Counted from the stretch's first letter, positions 7,623 through 18,294 are shown. The stretch: DNA of 64,000 nt from Rhodospirillales bacterium BBD 1991-14 (GCA_001657395.1 LYSY01000003.1:568996-632995); one strand, 5' to 3'. The notes: a model not told the origin generated them from the sequence alone. Translations and numbers: made by a program.

Positions 7623-8723
7623 CTAAACAATCCGCATTTCGGTCTGCGGATCGAAGAAGTGCACCTTGTCCATGTTGAAGGCGAGCGGCACCTTGTCGCC
7701 GGGGGCGATGCGCTCGCTGGGGCGCACCCGCGCGGTCACCTCTTTCTCGCCCATGCGGGTGACGATGAACTTGTCGGCACCGGTGGGCTCGACCACGTCG
7801 ATGCCGCACTCCACGGTCTCGATGGCGCGGGCCGAGCGGTCGGCGCTGGAGACATCGGTGACGTCCTCCGGCCGCACGCCGAAGACGATGTCGCGGCCGT
7901 TGTGGGCCCGCAGCGCCTCCGACGGCTGATCGATCTTCAGGCTGAAATCGCCGATCCGCACCGAAGCGGTGCCGTTGACGGCCTGCAGATTGGCCGGGAT
8001 CAGGTTCATGGTGGGCGAGCCCATGAAGTCGGCGACGAAGATGTTGGCGGGGTTGGAGTAGACCTGCTCCGGCGTGCCGACCTGCTGCAGGATGCCGTCC
8101 TTCAGCACGGCGATCTGGGTCGCCAGGGTCATGGCCTCGATCTGGTCGTGGGTCACATAGACGATGGTGGTGCCGAGGCTCTGGTGCAGCTTCTTGATCT
8201 CCGTGCGCATGTCGACGCGCAGCTTGGCGTCGAGGTTGGACAGCGGCTCGTCGAAGAGGAAAACCTGCGGTTCGCGCACCAGGGCGCGGCCCATGGCGAC
8301 GCGCTGGCGCTGGCCGCCGGAAAGCTGGCCGGGTCGGCGTTTCAGCAGGTGCTGGATCTGCAGCATGTCAGCGACCCGGGCGACGGCAGCCTCGCGCTCG
8401 GCCTTGGGCACGCCGCGCATCTCCAGCCCGAAGGCGATGTTCTCGCCGACGTTCATGTTGGGATAGAGCGCGTAGGACTGGAAGACCATGGCGATGTCGC
8501 GCTGGGAGGGATGCAGGTCGTTGACCGGACGCCCGGCGATGTGGATCTCGCCCGAGGTGATGGACTCCAGTCCGGCGATGGTGTTCAGAAGCGTCGACTT
8601 GCCGCAGCCCGACGGACCGACGAGGACGAGGAAGCCGCCTTCCTCGATGGCAATGTCGATGCCTTTCAGCACATCGACTGCGTGAAAGGACTTGCGCAGA
8701 TCGCGGATTTCCAGGAAGGCCAT
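7623..8723 (-). CDS. Carbohydrate ABC transporter ATP-binding protein (UgpC/MsmK type)
   Basis: A 366-residue ATPase. Walker A GPSGCGKST, signature LSGGQRQRVAMGRAL, Walker B VFLFDEPLSNLD and the H-loop VTHDQ are all present in the first 240 residues. The C-terminal 120 residues form the TOBE/MalK-type regulatory domain (FGVRPEDV, RMGEKEVTARV). It powers import by the two permeases encoded just upstream in the operon (16-nt gap). Length and domain order are normal for the sugar-importer MalK/UgpC group. The substrate is not known. Confidence 0.93.
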   Translation of the reverse strand: MAFLEIRDLRKSFHAVDVLKGIDIAIEEGGFLVLVGPSGCGKSTLLNTIAGLESITSGEIHIAGRPVNDLHPSQRDIAMVFQSYALYPNMNVGENIAFGLEMRGVPKAEREAAVARVADMLQIQHLLKRRPGQLSGGQRQRVAMGRALVREPQVFLFDEPLSNLDAKLRVDMRTEIKKLHQSLGTTIVYVTHDQIEAMTLATQIAVLKDGILQQVGTPEQVYSNPANIFVADFMGSPTMNLIPANLQAVNGTASVRIGDFSLKIDQPSEALRAHNGRDIVFGVRPEDVTDVSSADRSARAIETVECGIDVVEPTGADKFIVTRMGEKEVTARVRPSERIAPGDKVPLAFNMDKVHFFDPQTEMRIV

Positions 8724-8739
8724 GGTCGAACCCCTAGGT

Positions 8740-9621
8740 TTAGCCTTTGACGGCGCCGGCCATGAGCCCGCGCACGAAGTAGCGGCCGGAGACGATGTAG
8801 ACGATCAGGGTCGGCAGAGCCGCCAGGATCGCTCCGGCAAAGTGGACGTTGTATTCCTTCACCCCGGTGGAGGACGACACCAGGTTGTTCAAGGCGACCG
8901 TCATCGGAAGCGTGTCGACGTCGCCGAAGGTGACCCCGAAAAGAAAATCATTCCAGACGTTGGTGAACTGCCAGATCACCGTCACCACGATGATGGGTCC
9001 GGAGGAGGGCAGCAGGATACGCCGGAAGATGCGGAAGAAGCCGGCGCCGTCGATGGTGGCGGCGCGGATCAGCTCGCTTGGGAAGGCATCGTAGTAGTTG
9101 CGGAAGAAAAGCGTGGTGAAGCCGAGGCCATAGACCACGTGGACAAGGACCAGCCCGGCCGTTGTGCCTGACAAGCCCAAGAATCCAAGAACGGTGGCCA
9201 TAGGTATGAGCACGATCTGGAAGGGTATGAAGCAGGAAAACAGCATCAGCCCGAAGACGATGCGGTGTCCTCGGAACTGCCATTTTGTCAGCACGTAGCC
9301 GTTCAACGCCCCCAGGAAGGTGGAGATGAAGACCGCGGGCACCACCATGACCACAGAGTTGAGCAGATATGGCGACAGGCCGGTGGGTTTTACGCCGATC
9401 TGTGCCGAACTCCAGGCTGTCGCCCAAGGGGCGAGGGTGAACACTTCCGGCAAAGCCAGCATGTTGCCGGAGCGGATCTCCTCCAGCGGCTTCACCGAGT
9501 TCACCAGCATGACGAAGAGCGGCAGCAGGTAGTAGACGGCGAAGAGGATCAGCACGGCATAGATCGCCGCACGGGTCAGCGCGCCGGTGCGCAGGGCGAC
9601 CTCGCTGGTGGCCACGCTCAT
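8740..9621 (-). CDS. Carbohydrate ABC transporter permease (MalG type)
   Basis: A 293-residue inner-membrane protein with about six transmembrane segments and the cytoplasmic EAA loop seen as ELIRAATIDGAGFFRIFRRILLP, which docks on the ATPase. The first segment is AAIYAVLILFAVYYLLPLFVMLVNS (two halves of one helix). It overlaps the previous permease gene by four bases (ATGA), so the two are translationally coupled and form the heterodimeric channel. Confidence 0.92.
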   Translation of the reverse strand: MSVATSEVALRTGALTRAAIYAVLILFAVYYLLPLFVMLVNSVKPLEEIRSGNMLALPEVFTLAPWATAWSSAQIGVKPTGLSPYLLNSVVMVVPAVFISTFLGALNGYVLTKWQFRGHRIVFGLMLFSCFIPFQIVLIPMATVLGFLGLSGTTAGLVLVHVVYGLGFTTLFFRNYYDAFPSELIRAATIDGAGFFRIFRRILLPSSGPIIVVTVIWQFTNVWNDFLFGVTFGDVDTLPMTVALNNLVSSSTGVKEYNVHFAGAILAALPTLIVYIVSGRYFVRGLMAGAVKG

Positions 9622-10502
9622 GCCTTCTTCTCCCGGAGCTCGCTGTAGAGGTAGGGGATGATGATGGAGGCGATCATGATCAGCATTATGACGGCAGAGG
9701 AGGTGCCGACGCCCATCTGGTTGCGGGTGAAGGTATAGGAGTACATGAAGGTGGCCGGCAGCTCGGTCGCCCGCCCCGGCCCGCCGTTGGTCAGCGCAAT
9801 CACCAGGTCATAGGCCTTGATCGCAAGGTGTGCGAGGACCACGAAGGCCGAGAGGAAGGCCGGGCGCAGCATGGGAATGACGATGCGCCGGTAAAGCTTC
9901 CAGGCGGTGGCGCCGTCGATCTGCGCGGCCTTTAGGATCTCGTTGTCGATGCCGCGCAGGCCGGCCAGGAACATCGCCATGACGAAACCGGAGGACTGCC
10001 AGACGGCGGCGATGACGATGGTGTAGATCGCCATGTCGCGGTCCTTGATCCAGCGGAACTCGAAGGACTCCCAGCCCCAGAGATGCATGACGTTCTCCAG
10101 GCCGATGCCGGGATCGAGGAACCATTTCCAGGCGGTTCCGGTGACGATGAAGGAGAGCGCCATGGGGTAGAGGAAGATCGGCCGCAGCAGCCCTTCGCCG
10201 CGGATTTTCTGGTCCAGGAAGATCGCCAGGGTGAGCCCGATCACCGTGCAGATGACGATGTAGAGGATGCCGAAGATGGCCAGGTTGGAAAGCGCCGTCG
10301 ACCAGTGGCGCAGACCGAAAAGCCGGAAGTAGTTGGCGAAGCCGACCAGGTCGAAGGACGGCAGCATGCGCGAGTCCGTAAAGGACAGGTAGCCGGTGAA
10401 GACGATGAAGCCGTAGACGAAGATCAGGATCAGCACGAAGCTGGGCGAGAGCACGAGCTTCGGCAGCAGGTCTTGGGCGGTGGTGCGCAGGCGGGTCGGC
10501 AT
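9618..10502 (-). CDS. Carbohydrate ABC transporter permease (MalF type)
   Basis: A 294-residue inner-membrane protein with six predicted transmembrane helices and an EAA loop (NEILKAAQIDGATAWKLYRRI). It pairs with the downstream MalG-type permease, with which it shares an ATGA overlap. The gene starts 138 nt after the binding-protein gene, behind a terminator-like hairpin, an arrangement that usually makes the binding protein more abundant than the membrane parts. Confidence 0.92.
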   Translation of the reverse strand: MPTRLRTTAQDLLPKLVLSPSFVLILIFVYGFIVFTGYLSFTDSRMLPSFDLVGFANYFRLFGLRHWSTALSNLAIFGILYIVICTVIGLTLAIFLDQKIRGEGLLRPIFLYPMALSFIVTGTAWKWFLDPGIGLENVMHLWGWESFEFRWIKDRDMAIYTIVIAAVWQSSGFVMAMFLAGLRGIDNEILKAAQIDGATAWKLYRRIVIPMLRPAFLSAFVVLAHLAIKAYDLVIALTNGGPGRATELPATFMYSYTFTRNQMGVGTSSAVIMLIMIASIIIPYLYSELREKKA

Positions 10503-10552
10503 GGCGAAGACGGGCAGCCCCGGATAACTGTCCCAGAAGTTAACTGTCCCAC

Positions 10553-10600
10553 AAAAAAGGCGGCGCCCGAACCTGAGTCAGGTTTCAGATCCGGGCGCCG
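10553..10600 (-). terminator. Intercistronic terminator-like hairpin after the binding-protein gene
   Basis: On the minus strand, arms CGGCGCCCG (from 10600) and CGGGCGCCG (to 10561) enclose a nested palindrome ACCTGA/TCAGGT and are followed within a few bases by TTTTTT (10558-10553). It follows the stop codon of the solute-binding protein by about 40 nt and precedes the first permease gene. Partial termination here would lower permease and ATPase expression relative to the binding protein. Confidence 0.75.
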
Positions 10601-10639
10601 TCACAGCATGGGAGGTCTTTTCAGGCGGTACGGCCGGCG

Positions 10640-11911
10640 CTATTGGGCGCCGTCCACCGCGTTGACCAGTTCCTCGGCGGCCGTCGCGGCGTCGAACTCG
10701 CCGTTGAAGTGGGCGGTCACCACGTCGTAGACCGCGTTCTTCACCGCCGCCGGCGCCGCATGGCCGTGGGCCATGGAGCCGAAGAGCGTGCCGGAGGAAC
10801 TGGCGGCAGCCAGTTCCGCCATGCCCTTCTTGCCGCAGGCATCGAAGTCGGCATCGGAAACGTCGGTGCGCGCCGGAACGGAGCCCTTGACCACGTTGAA
10901 GGCCGACTGGAAAGACGGCGCCATGATCGAGGAAGCCAGCTTCACCTGGGCTTCGCGGCGCTCTTCCCCGACCGAGAACATGGCGAACTGGTCGGAGTTG
11001 AAGGTGACCGTGTCCTGGGTGCCCGGGAAACGGAAGCAGAGGAAGTCCTGATCCGGGGTCAGGCCCGCTTTCAGGAACTCGCCCTTGGCCCAGTCGCCCA
11101 TGAACTGCACGCCGGCCTTGCCTTCGATCACCATGGCCGAGGCCAGGTTCCAGTCACGCCCGGAGAAGTTCTCGTCGACGAAGCCGCGCAGGGTTTCCAT
11201 GCGCTCGAAGGCCTCGACCATCTGCGCACCGCCCAGAGTATCCGGATCGAGATCGATGAAGGCGGCCTTGTAGAACTCCGGTCCGCCGACGCTCATGACG
11301 ACGGCGTCGAAGATGGTCGCGTCCTGCCAGGCCTGCCCGCCGTGGGCAACCGCCGTGTAGCCGGCGTCCTTGATCTTGGTGAGGGCGGCAATCAGTTCGT
11401 CCCAGGAGGTCGGCTGGGCGATGCCCAGTTCGTCGAAGATCTTCTTGTTGGCCCAGACCCAGTTGGTCGAGTGCACGTTCACCGGCGCGGATATCCACTT
11501 GCCGTCATGCTTGGCGAAGCGCTGCAGCGCGGCGGGCACCACCGTGTCCCAGTTCTCCGCGGCGGCCACGGTGTTCAGGTCGGCCAGCGCGCCTTCCTGC
11601 GCCCAGTCCTGAATGTCGAAGCCCAGCATCTGCACCGCGGTGGGCGCGTTGCCGGCCGTCACCCGGGCGCGCAGCACGGTCATCGCCTGCTCGCCGCCGC
11701 CGCCGGCCACGGGCATGTCCTGCCAGCCGACGCCCTTGCCTTCCAGGTCTTCCTTCAGAACGTTGAGCGCAGCCGCCTCGCCGCCCGAGGTCCACCAGTG
11801 CAGGACTTCGACGTCCTCCGCCTGCGCCGCCGGCGCAGCCGCAATAAGGCCCAGGGCGATCAAGCCGGGGGCAACGAAGCTCGTGGTGAGCTTCAGGGTC
11901 AATCGGGTCAT
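10640..11911 (-). CDS. Carbohydrate ABC transporter substrate-binding protein
   Basis: A 423-residue periplasmic protein of the family-1 extracellular binding proteins (MalE/UgpB class). A Sec signal peptide is clear: [26 protein letters not shown], cut before EDVEVLHWW. The mature start [19 protein letters not shown] is typical of sugar-binding members. The ATG at 11911 has GGGAGGA six bases upstream, while the longer frame to 11950 has none. First gene of the importer operon; its promoter carries a LacI-type operator at 11961. Confidence 0.93.
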   Translation of the reverse strand: MTRLTLKLTTSFVAPGLIALGLIAAAPAAQAEDVEVLHWWTSGGEAAALNVLKEDLEGKGVGWQDMPVAGGGGEQAMTVLRARVTAGNAPTAVQMLGFDIQDWAQEGALADLNTVAAAENWDTVVPAALQRFAKHDGKWISAPVNVHSTNWVWANKKIFDELGIAQPTSWDELIAALTKIKDAGYTAVAHGGQAWQDATIFDAVVMSVGGPEFYKAAFIDLDPDTLGGAQMVEAFERMETLRGFVDENFSGRDWNLASAMVIEGKAGVQFMGDWAKGEFLKAGLTPDQDFLCFRFPGTQDTVTFNSDQFAMFSVGEERREAQVKLASSIMAPSFQSAFNVVKGSVPARTDVSDADFDACGKKGMAELAAASSSGTLFGSMAHGHAAPAAVKNAVYDVVTAHFNGEFDAATAAEELVNAVDGAQ

Positions 11912-11960
11912 TTGGGTCCTCCCAGTTCTTCTGCGCGATGAAGTTCGCATCTGCCTTATC

Positions 11961-11972
11961 TGTAACGTTACA
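11961..11972. promoter_or_regulatory. LacI-family operator, transporter side
   Basis: TGTAACGTTACA is a perfect 12-bp palindrome 49 nt upstream of the binding-protein start. It is embedded in TTATCTGTAACGTTACAG, nearly identical to the site at 12096-12112 next to the divergent lacI-type gene (one base differs over 18). A central CG flanked by such arms is the standard form of LacI-family operators. Confidence 0.8.
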
Positions 11973-12094
11973 GCTCAGAGGCGTCAACAGGCGACCGGGT
12001 CGAATTTTTCTATCGCCATCTATATATCTGAAAATAAACAATTATCCTGATGTATTCCGTTGCACTGCTCCCCTCAGCCCGACAACCCGCCTTG

Positions 12095-12112
12095 TTATCT
12101 GTAACGATACAG
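12095..12112. promoter_or_regulatory. LacI-family operator, regulator side
   Basis: TTATCTGTAACGATACAG contains a near-palindrome TGTAACGATACA and repeats the site at 11961 with a single T-to-A change. It lies about 53 nt upstream of the regulator start codon. The pair suggests that the LacI-type protein controls both its own gene and the importer, perhaps by looping across about 140 bp. Confidence 0.8.
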
Positions 12113-12164
12113 GTATAGTTGCAGGGATTTCGCATGGCCGCCCGCGGCCGGGAGATGGTGATCC

Positions 12165-13346
12165 GTGGCACCCAGGGACAAGTCGGAGACCGCAGCCAAA
12201 ACCGTGCCGGAGACCGCTCCGCGCGGTCCGGCAGCCGGTGCCGTCGAGCCCGGCAAACGGCCCACCCTGAAGACCATCGCCGAGATCGCCAATCTCGGCG
12301 TGACCACGGTGTCCCGGGCCCTGAAGGACGGCCCGGAGATCGGCGAGGACACCAAGAAGCGGGTGCGCCGCATCGCCCGCGACATCGGCTACAGGCCCGA
12401 CCGGGCCGGGGTGCGACTGCGCACCGGCAAGACCAACGTGATTTCCCTGGTCCTGAACCCCCACGAAGAGGTCATGGGCTACGGCACCTCAATGATCTTC
12501 GGGATTTCCCAGGCGCTGCGCGACACCGCCTACCACCTGGTGGTGACGCCGCACTTCCTGGAGGGCGATCCCATGGAGCCGATCCGCTACATCATCGAGA
12601 CCGGCTCGGCCGACGGCATCATCCTGTCGCGCACCCGTCCGCAGGACGAGCGCATCCGCTACCTCTTGGAGATGGGCTTTCCCTTCGTCTGTCATGGGCG
12701 CAGCGAGCTGGCCACCCCCCATCCCTTTCACGACTTCGACAACTACGCCTTTGCTTTTGAAGCGGCCAAGCGGCTCATCGAGAAAGGCCGGCGGCGGCTT
12801 TGCATCATCGCGCCGCCCGAGGGCGTCACCTACCACAACCACATGATGATGGGCTTCGAACGGGCCGCCCATCAGTTCGGCGCGGCAACGGTTCCCGCCC
12901 CGGGTCCCGCCCCAGGCGTAAAGCCCGGCATAAACACCGACACTGCGCCCGAGGACATCCGCAGCAGCCTGCGGCAGATGATGGGGCAGAGCGATCCGCC
13001 CGACGGTTTCATCTGCTCCGGCGACATCTCGGCCCTCGCCCTGACCGCCGGGCTGCGCGATGCCGGCATGACGCCGGGCCGGGAGTTCGATCTGGTGGCC
13101 AAGCAGACCTCCTCGGCGCTCGACCACACGACGCCGGCCATCGACACGATCTTCGAGGATCTGACCGCCACCGGCCGCACCCTGGCGAGCCTGCTGGTGC
13201 GCCGCATCAACGACGAGCCGGTGGAGAACCTGCAGACCGTCAGAGAACCGGAACTGCGATTCAGGACCGCCGCCCCGGCGACAAGCGCCCCTATTGGCCA
13301 ATCCCAAGATAGCCAAACCCGGGGCAGCCAACCCGAACAGGTTTGA
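12165..13346 (+). CDS. LacI-family transcriptional regulator
   Basis: A 393-residue protein. An Ala/Pro-rich leader of about 30 residues precedes the HTH (TLKTIAEIANLGVTTVSRAL) and hinge; the rest is a periplasmic-binding-like sensor domain (VISLVLNPHEEVMGYG, FPFVCHGRSELATPHPFHDFDN, DGFICSGDISALAL). Starts at GTG 12165 behind GGGAGATGG. It is divergent from the importer operon and 10 nt upstream of the DUF1479 gene, so it most likely represses uptake and use of one sugar-like compound. The ligand cannot be read from sequence. Confidence 0.92.
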   Translation: MAPRDKSETAAKTVPETAPRGPAAGAVEPGKRPTLKTIAEIANLGVTTVSRALKDGPEIGEDTKKRVRRIARDIGYRPDRAGVRLRTGKTNVISLVLNPHEEVMGYGTSMIFGISQALRDTAYHLVVTPHFLEGDPMEPIRYIIETGSADGIILSRTRPQDERIRYLLEMGFPFVCHGRSELATPHPFHDFDNYAFAFEAAKRLIEKGRRRLCIIAPPEGVTYHNHMMMGFERAAHQFGAATVPAPGPAPGVKPGINTDTAPEDIRSSLRQMMGQSDPPDGFICSGDISALALTAGLRDAGMTPGREFDLVAKQTSSALDHTTPAIDTIFEDLTATGRTLASLLVRRINDEPVENLQTVREPELRFRTAAPATSAPIGQSQDSQTRGSQPEQV

Positions 13347-13356
13347 GGAGACGCCG

Positions 13357-14586
13357 ATGGACGAAACCATCCGCCGTTACATCATCGAGGCCAAAAAAGA
13401 TCTGCGCGCCCGCCAGGACGTGGAAGCAGCTTTCACCAAGGTGCGCGAAGCCATGGAACGGGAGGTCGAGGCGATCTTCGATGAAGAGGCGAAGGCGGGT
13501 TCCGCGATTCCCGCCATCGACTTCGAGGCGGTAAAGGCCGACAAGGTCAGCGACGACCAGCGCGCCCTGGTGCGCCGGCGCGGCGCCGTCGTGATCCGCG
13601 GCGTTTTTCCGCGCGCCCGCGCGGAAGCCTGGAACGAGCAGGTCGGCCTCTACATCGACGAGAACGACTATCTGGAGAAGGCCCAGGAAAAGGCCGGCAT
13701 GGACAAGTACTTCGACGAACTGAAGGCGGACCGGCCGCAGATCTACGGGCTCTACTGGTCGAAGCCGCAGATCGAGGCACGCCAGGCCGAGGAGATGGCC
13801 GTCACCAAGCGCTTCCTGAACCGGCTCTGGGATGTGGACAGCCCGGTGGGCCGGGAGTTCGACCCCGACAACGACTACGCCTATGCCGACCGCACGCGCC
13901 GGCGCCAGCCGGGCGACAGCAAGCTGGGTCTCTCCCCGCATGTCGACGCCGGCTCCTACGAGCGCTGGGTCGACCCGGCCTTCCAGAAGATCTACCAGCC
14001 CGTCTTCGCCGGCGACTGGAGCGCCTACGACCCCTGGAAGGCGGCCTACCGCACCCAGACGCGGGAGTTCCCCTCCCCCGCCGTCTGTTCCATGTTCCGG
14101 TCCTTCCAGGGCTGGACGGCGCTGACCGCCCAGGGCCCGCACGACGGCACACTGCAGCTGGTGCCCATCGCCAAGGGCATGGCCTTCATGCTGCTGCGCG
14201 CGCTGCAGCCGGACGTCGCTGAAGACGAACTCTGCGGCGCGCTGCCGGGCCGCGCTCTGGTCGCCCATCCGGACTGGCACGCGGACCTGCTGAAAGGCCT
14301 GGTCTCGATCCCCAAGGTGGAGCCGGGCGACACGGTGTGGTGGCACCCCGACCTGATCCATGCCGTGGAAGATCAACACAACGGCAAGGAGGAGGCCAAC
14401 GTGATCTACGTCGGCGCCTCGCCGCGCTGCCCCAAGAACGAGGCCTACGCCCGCAAGCAGGCCGCCAGCTTCCTCGCCGGGGAAAGCGCGCCGGACTTCG
14501 CGCCGGAGAACTACGAGGTGGACTTCCGCGGCCGCGCCACCCTGGACGACCTGACCGACCTGGGCCGCGCCCAGATGGCGCTTTAG
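13357..14586 (+). CDS. DUF1479 (YbiU-like) protein, predicted Fe(II)/2-oxoglutarate-type oxygenase
   Basis: A 409-residue protein matching the YbiU/DUF1479 family, which has a cupin/JmjC-like fold. Candidate metal ligands are the H-x-D of LSPHVDAGSYERW and the distal His of WHPDLIHAVED. RRRGAVVIRGVFPRARAEAW is the usual N-terminal strand. The ATG at 13357 has GAGGAG at the right distance; the longer frame back to 13294 overlaps the regulator. Because it is co-transcribed with the LacI gene that controls the importer, it may oxidise the imported compound; this is inference, as the family function is unproven. Confidence 0.85.
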   Translation: MDETIRRYIIEAKKDLRARQDVEAAFTKVREAMEREVEAIFDEEAKAGSAIPAIDFEAVKADKVSDDQRALVRRRGAVVIRGVFPRARAEAWNEQVGLYIDENDYLEKAQEKAGMDKYFDELKADRPQIYGLYWSKPQIEARQAEEMAVTKRFLNRLWDVDSPVGREFDPDNDYAYADRTRRRQPGDSKLGLSPHVDAGSYERWVDPAFQKIYQPVFAGDWSAYDPWKAAYRTQTREFPSPAVCSMFRSFQGWTALTAQGPHDGTLQLVPIAKGMAFMLLRALQPDVAEDELCGALPGRALVAHPDWHADLLKGLVSIPKVEPGDTVWWHPDLIHAVEDQHNGKEEANVIYVGASPRCPKNEAYARKQAASFLAGESAPDFAPENYEVDFRGRATLDDLTDLGRAQMAL

Positions 14587-14607
14587 CCAGACAGCGCCTT
14601 AGGCTGC

Positions 14608-16818
14608 CTACTCCGCCGTCACGAAGTTGGCTTCGGGCAGGTCGACGGCGCCGCCGCCCTGCTCGCGCACTTCTTCGAGCAGGTCCATCCAGTCTTCGAG
14701 GTCGAAGTGGACGGGCCCGTCAGTGCCAAAGTAGTCCTGCTGGAGCTGCAGGAAGAGCGCCTTGGCATCGTCCAGACGTGCTTCGCGGCCTTCCCAGGCG
14801 GTGTTGCCGTGCCGCAGATCCTCCGTCACCGCGGAGAGCAGCGCGACCAGGGCGGCCTCGAAAGGATGCATCAGGGGCATGACCCGCGGCGTGGCGACCG
14901 GCCAGTCGGCGGCAACGGGCGGAGCGTCGTTCTGCCAGGCCCAGATCGCACGCAGCAGACGCCAGTCCTTCTCCGCCGCCGCGTAGTTGCCGGCGGCGTG
15001 GTGGGAGCGTGCGCGCATGTAGTGATAGGGCGGCTCGACGATACGGTCCGCCGCGGCCAGCTCAATCGCGGAGTCCAGCAGATGGAGGGCGCGGGCCAGG
15101 GCCTCCGCCTCCTCCTGATCGCTGACACGCCGCCGCAGAAGGTCGCCCTCGGCATCGCGGGGCCGTGAGACGGCCAGCCGCGCCCAGAGATAACGGACCA
15201 GGGACTCCTCCCAGTTCCTGCGGTCGTCCTCGGCATAGCGCTTCACACGGCGCAACGGCTCCGGCGCGACCGGGGCCAGCTCGAAGGCCTCCCAGTCCAC
15301 CTGCCAGCCGGCGTAGCTGCTGTGCGGGCTCGGCGCGCGGTCCCCGGTGGTCATCCAGACCTCGTCCTTGCCCGCGCGGCGCTCTGGGTCAGCCAGAACG
15401 ACGCTGCCAAGCTGGCCGTAGACCTTGCGCGGCACCCGTCCGTAGGCGCGCTCCGCCGAGAGCGGATCCGGCGGCGTCGGAAAGGCCGTGCGGATCTTCT
15501 CCAGCGCGCCGTCGCGGCTGGAAGCCAGCCAGTCGATGGCCCAGTCGAGATCGATGCGCCGTTGCTCGCCTTCCTCCTTCAGCGCGGCCTCCACGGACTC
15601 GAAGCGCGCATGGGTCTCCAGCCACTTGCCGAAGGTGGGGCTGAAGTGGTTGTCGTCCTCATCGAAGAGGCGCTCGGCCATGTCGTGATGGAGGAAGTGA
15701 TTGGTCTGGGGAACGGCGTCGCCCTCGTGCTTGGTGACCCGCACGCGCTCGCCGTTCAGTTCGATGCGCCTGGCCCGCCCGGTCCGCGCCTCCGACACAA
15801 AGATGGTCCAGGCGGCGAAGTGCCTGCTGTCCTTCACCAGGTCGACCGCCTCGTCCACCGTCGCCGCTTCACGCAGCACCCGTTGTTCAACGAAGGGGCA
15901 GATGTCGGCATGACCGAAGAGAAAGCCGCTTTCGTACTGTGTGGTCGACATCTGGTGCAGGGAGACCGCGAGGCCGGCGTCGTTGAGGCCGCTGATGCCG
16001 CCGGGATAGATCAGCCCGGCGGTGCCGAAGGCGGCATACCTGTGCCAGCCCGGATTGCCTTCGGTCTCATCGAGAAGCGAGAGCACTGGCGCCTTGTTCC
16101 AGTGGAAAAGGTCGGCGTCGAGATTGCGCGCATGCAGGTGACGGCCGTCACGGGTCAGCCGCCCCGGCACCGCAAAGCCGGTGCAGGCGAAGTCGATGCG
16201 GTTGTTGGGGCCGGACATCGCCTTCAGGGTGGCGGCGATGTCCTGTTGCTTGTCGCCGTCGTCCTTGGCCTCCTCCAAGTACGCCTTGGTGTCCGGATCC
16301 GCCAGTCTCGAGGTTACAAGAGCAAGGATGGCCGGTGCCCTAAAGGCCCGCACGCCGGGAATCTGAAAGATGCGCGTCACGGCATCGATGATGTTCCCCA
16401 CCTCGATGGCTATCAGCGCATCGCGCACTTCCAGATCGGAGAAGGCGGGGTTGGCGAGCCCTTCGCGGTACCCTGCCGCAAGGCCATCGACAGCGGCTTT
16501 GAATTCGTCGCTGCAGTGCTCGAGGATGCGGTCGCTGTAGCAGCGGTAGAGCGCGGAGGCCACGTGGCTGAGGGTGGCGCTTTCCAGGTTCACGGCGCGC
16601 GCGATGGTCGAGACGATCTCGGGAAAGGCGCCGTCCTGAATCTCCTGGGCCAGCAGCCGGCCATGGTCGTAGGCCATGTCGGGAAAGCGGCCGCGCTGTT
16701 TCAGAACGAAGAAAGGCTGGCCGTCGACGGTCAGGCGTCTGAGGCTGCTCTCCGCGCGCCCCTGCCCGTCGGGCAGGACTTCAGGCGCCTGCTCCCAGCC
16801 TTCGATCACCCCGTTCAT
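14608..16818 (-). CDS. C45-family autoproteolytic acyltransferase/hydrolase
   Basis: A 736-residue protein. Residues 1 to about 420 resemble C45 peptidases and acyl-CoA:6-aminopenicillanate acyltransferase: an N-terminal propeptide, then a nucleophile context IDFACTGFAV (Cys at about 212), followed by HARNLD and ISGLNDAGLAVSLHQM. Such enzymes cut themselves before the Cys, which becomes the N-terminal nucleophile for amide hydrolysis or transfer. The remaining 300 residues, helical and Arg/Glu-rich, are unusually long for the family. ATG 16818 follows GGGGGAG; a TTG four codons earlier is less likely. Substrate unknown. Confidence 0.75.
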   Translation of the reverse strand: MNGVIEGWEQAPEVLPDGQGRAESSLRRLTVDGQPFFVLKQRGRFPDMAYDHGRLLAQEIQDGAFPEIVSTIARAVNLESATLSHVASALYRCYSDRILEHCSDEFKAAVDGLAAGYREGLANPAFSDLEVRDALIAIEVGNIIDAVTRIFQIPGVRAFRAPAILALVTSRLADPDTKAYLEEAKDDGDKQQDIAATLKAMSGPNNRIDFACTGFAVPGRLTRDGRHLHARNLDADLFHWNKAPVLSLLDETEGNPGWHRYAAFGTAGLIYPGGISGLNDAGLAVSLHQMSTTQYESGFLFGHADICPFVEQRVLREAATVDEAVDLVKDSRHFAAWTIFVSEARTGRARRIELNGERVRVTKHEGDAVPQTNHFLHHDMAERLFDEDDNHFSPTFGKWLETHARFESVEAALKEEGEQRRIDLDWAIDWLASSRDGALEKIRTAFPTPPDPLSAERAYGRVPRKVYGQLGSVVLADPERRAGKDEVWMTTGDRAPSPHSSYAGWQVDWEAFELAPVAPEPLRRVKRYAEDDRRNWEESLVRYLWARLAVSRPRDAEGDLLRRRVSDQEEAEALARALHLLDSAIELAAADRIVEPPYHYMRARSHHAAGNYAAAEKDWRLLRAIWAWQNDAPPVAADWPVATPRVMPLMHPFEAALVALLSAVTEDLRHGNTAWEGREARLDDAKALFLQLQQDYFGTDGPVHFDLEDWMDLLEEVREQGGGAVDLPEANFVTAE

Positions 16819-17012
16819 GCTCTCCCCCAATCGCAGACTCGGTCTTTGATACTTGCGGGCGACACTCTAAGTCCCCAGCGCCCGCCTGCTGTGGAGAAAG
16901 TCACACCGTCTCATAGAGCACGAAACAACCCCACAAGCCAAAGGGCAAAAGAGGGGGCGCAGGGAGCAAAGGGTGGAGCAAAAGGCGGGTGGAAGGGCCG
17001 GCAGCGTGGCAC
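16819..17012. other. Spacer with purine-rich imperfect repeats
   Basis: The gap between the C45 gene and pobA contains, at about 16935-17000, several imperfect repeats of an AAAGGGcAAA/GGAGCAAAGG type. No gene, terminator or clear promoter element is visible. It is a simple-sequence stretch with no recognised function. Confidence 0.5.
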
Positions 17013-18203
<1,191 letters not shown>

Positions 18204-18280
18204 TCAGTTGGAGCTTGAGGCCCGTTTGCCGCCGGGCCGGCTCCCTCCGCTTTTCCGCAGCATAGAGGCCGTTGGCATCA

Positions 18281-18294
18281 TTGACCAAGATCAA
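18281..18294 (+). promoter_or_regulatory. FNR/FixK-type box upstream of the DUF465 gene
   Basis: TTGACCAAGATCAA fits the TTGAY-N4-RTCAA form bound by Crp-Fnr family oxygen regulators in alphaproteobacteria; the flanks extend the symmetry to CATTGA/TCAATG. It is 66 nt before the start codon at 18360, a usual activating distance from a promoter. This implies low-oxygen induction of the small gene downstream. Confidence 0.6.

Noticed and set aside
10643-11941. 432-codon plus-strand frame opposite the sugar-binding protein
   Set aside because: Arg/Gly/His-rich shadow translation; the minus strand encodes a clear signal peptide and binding-protein motifs.
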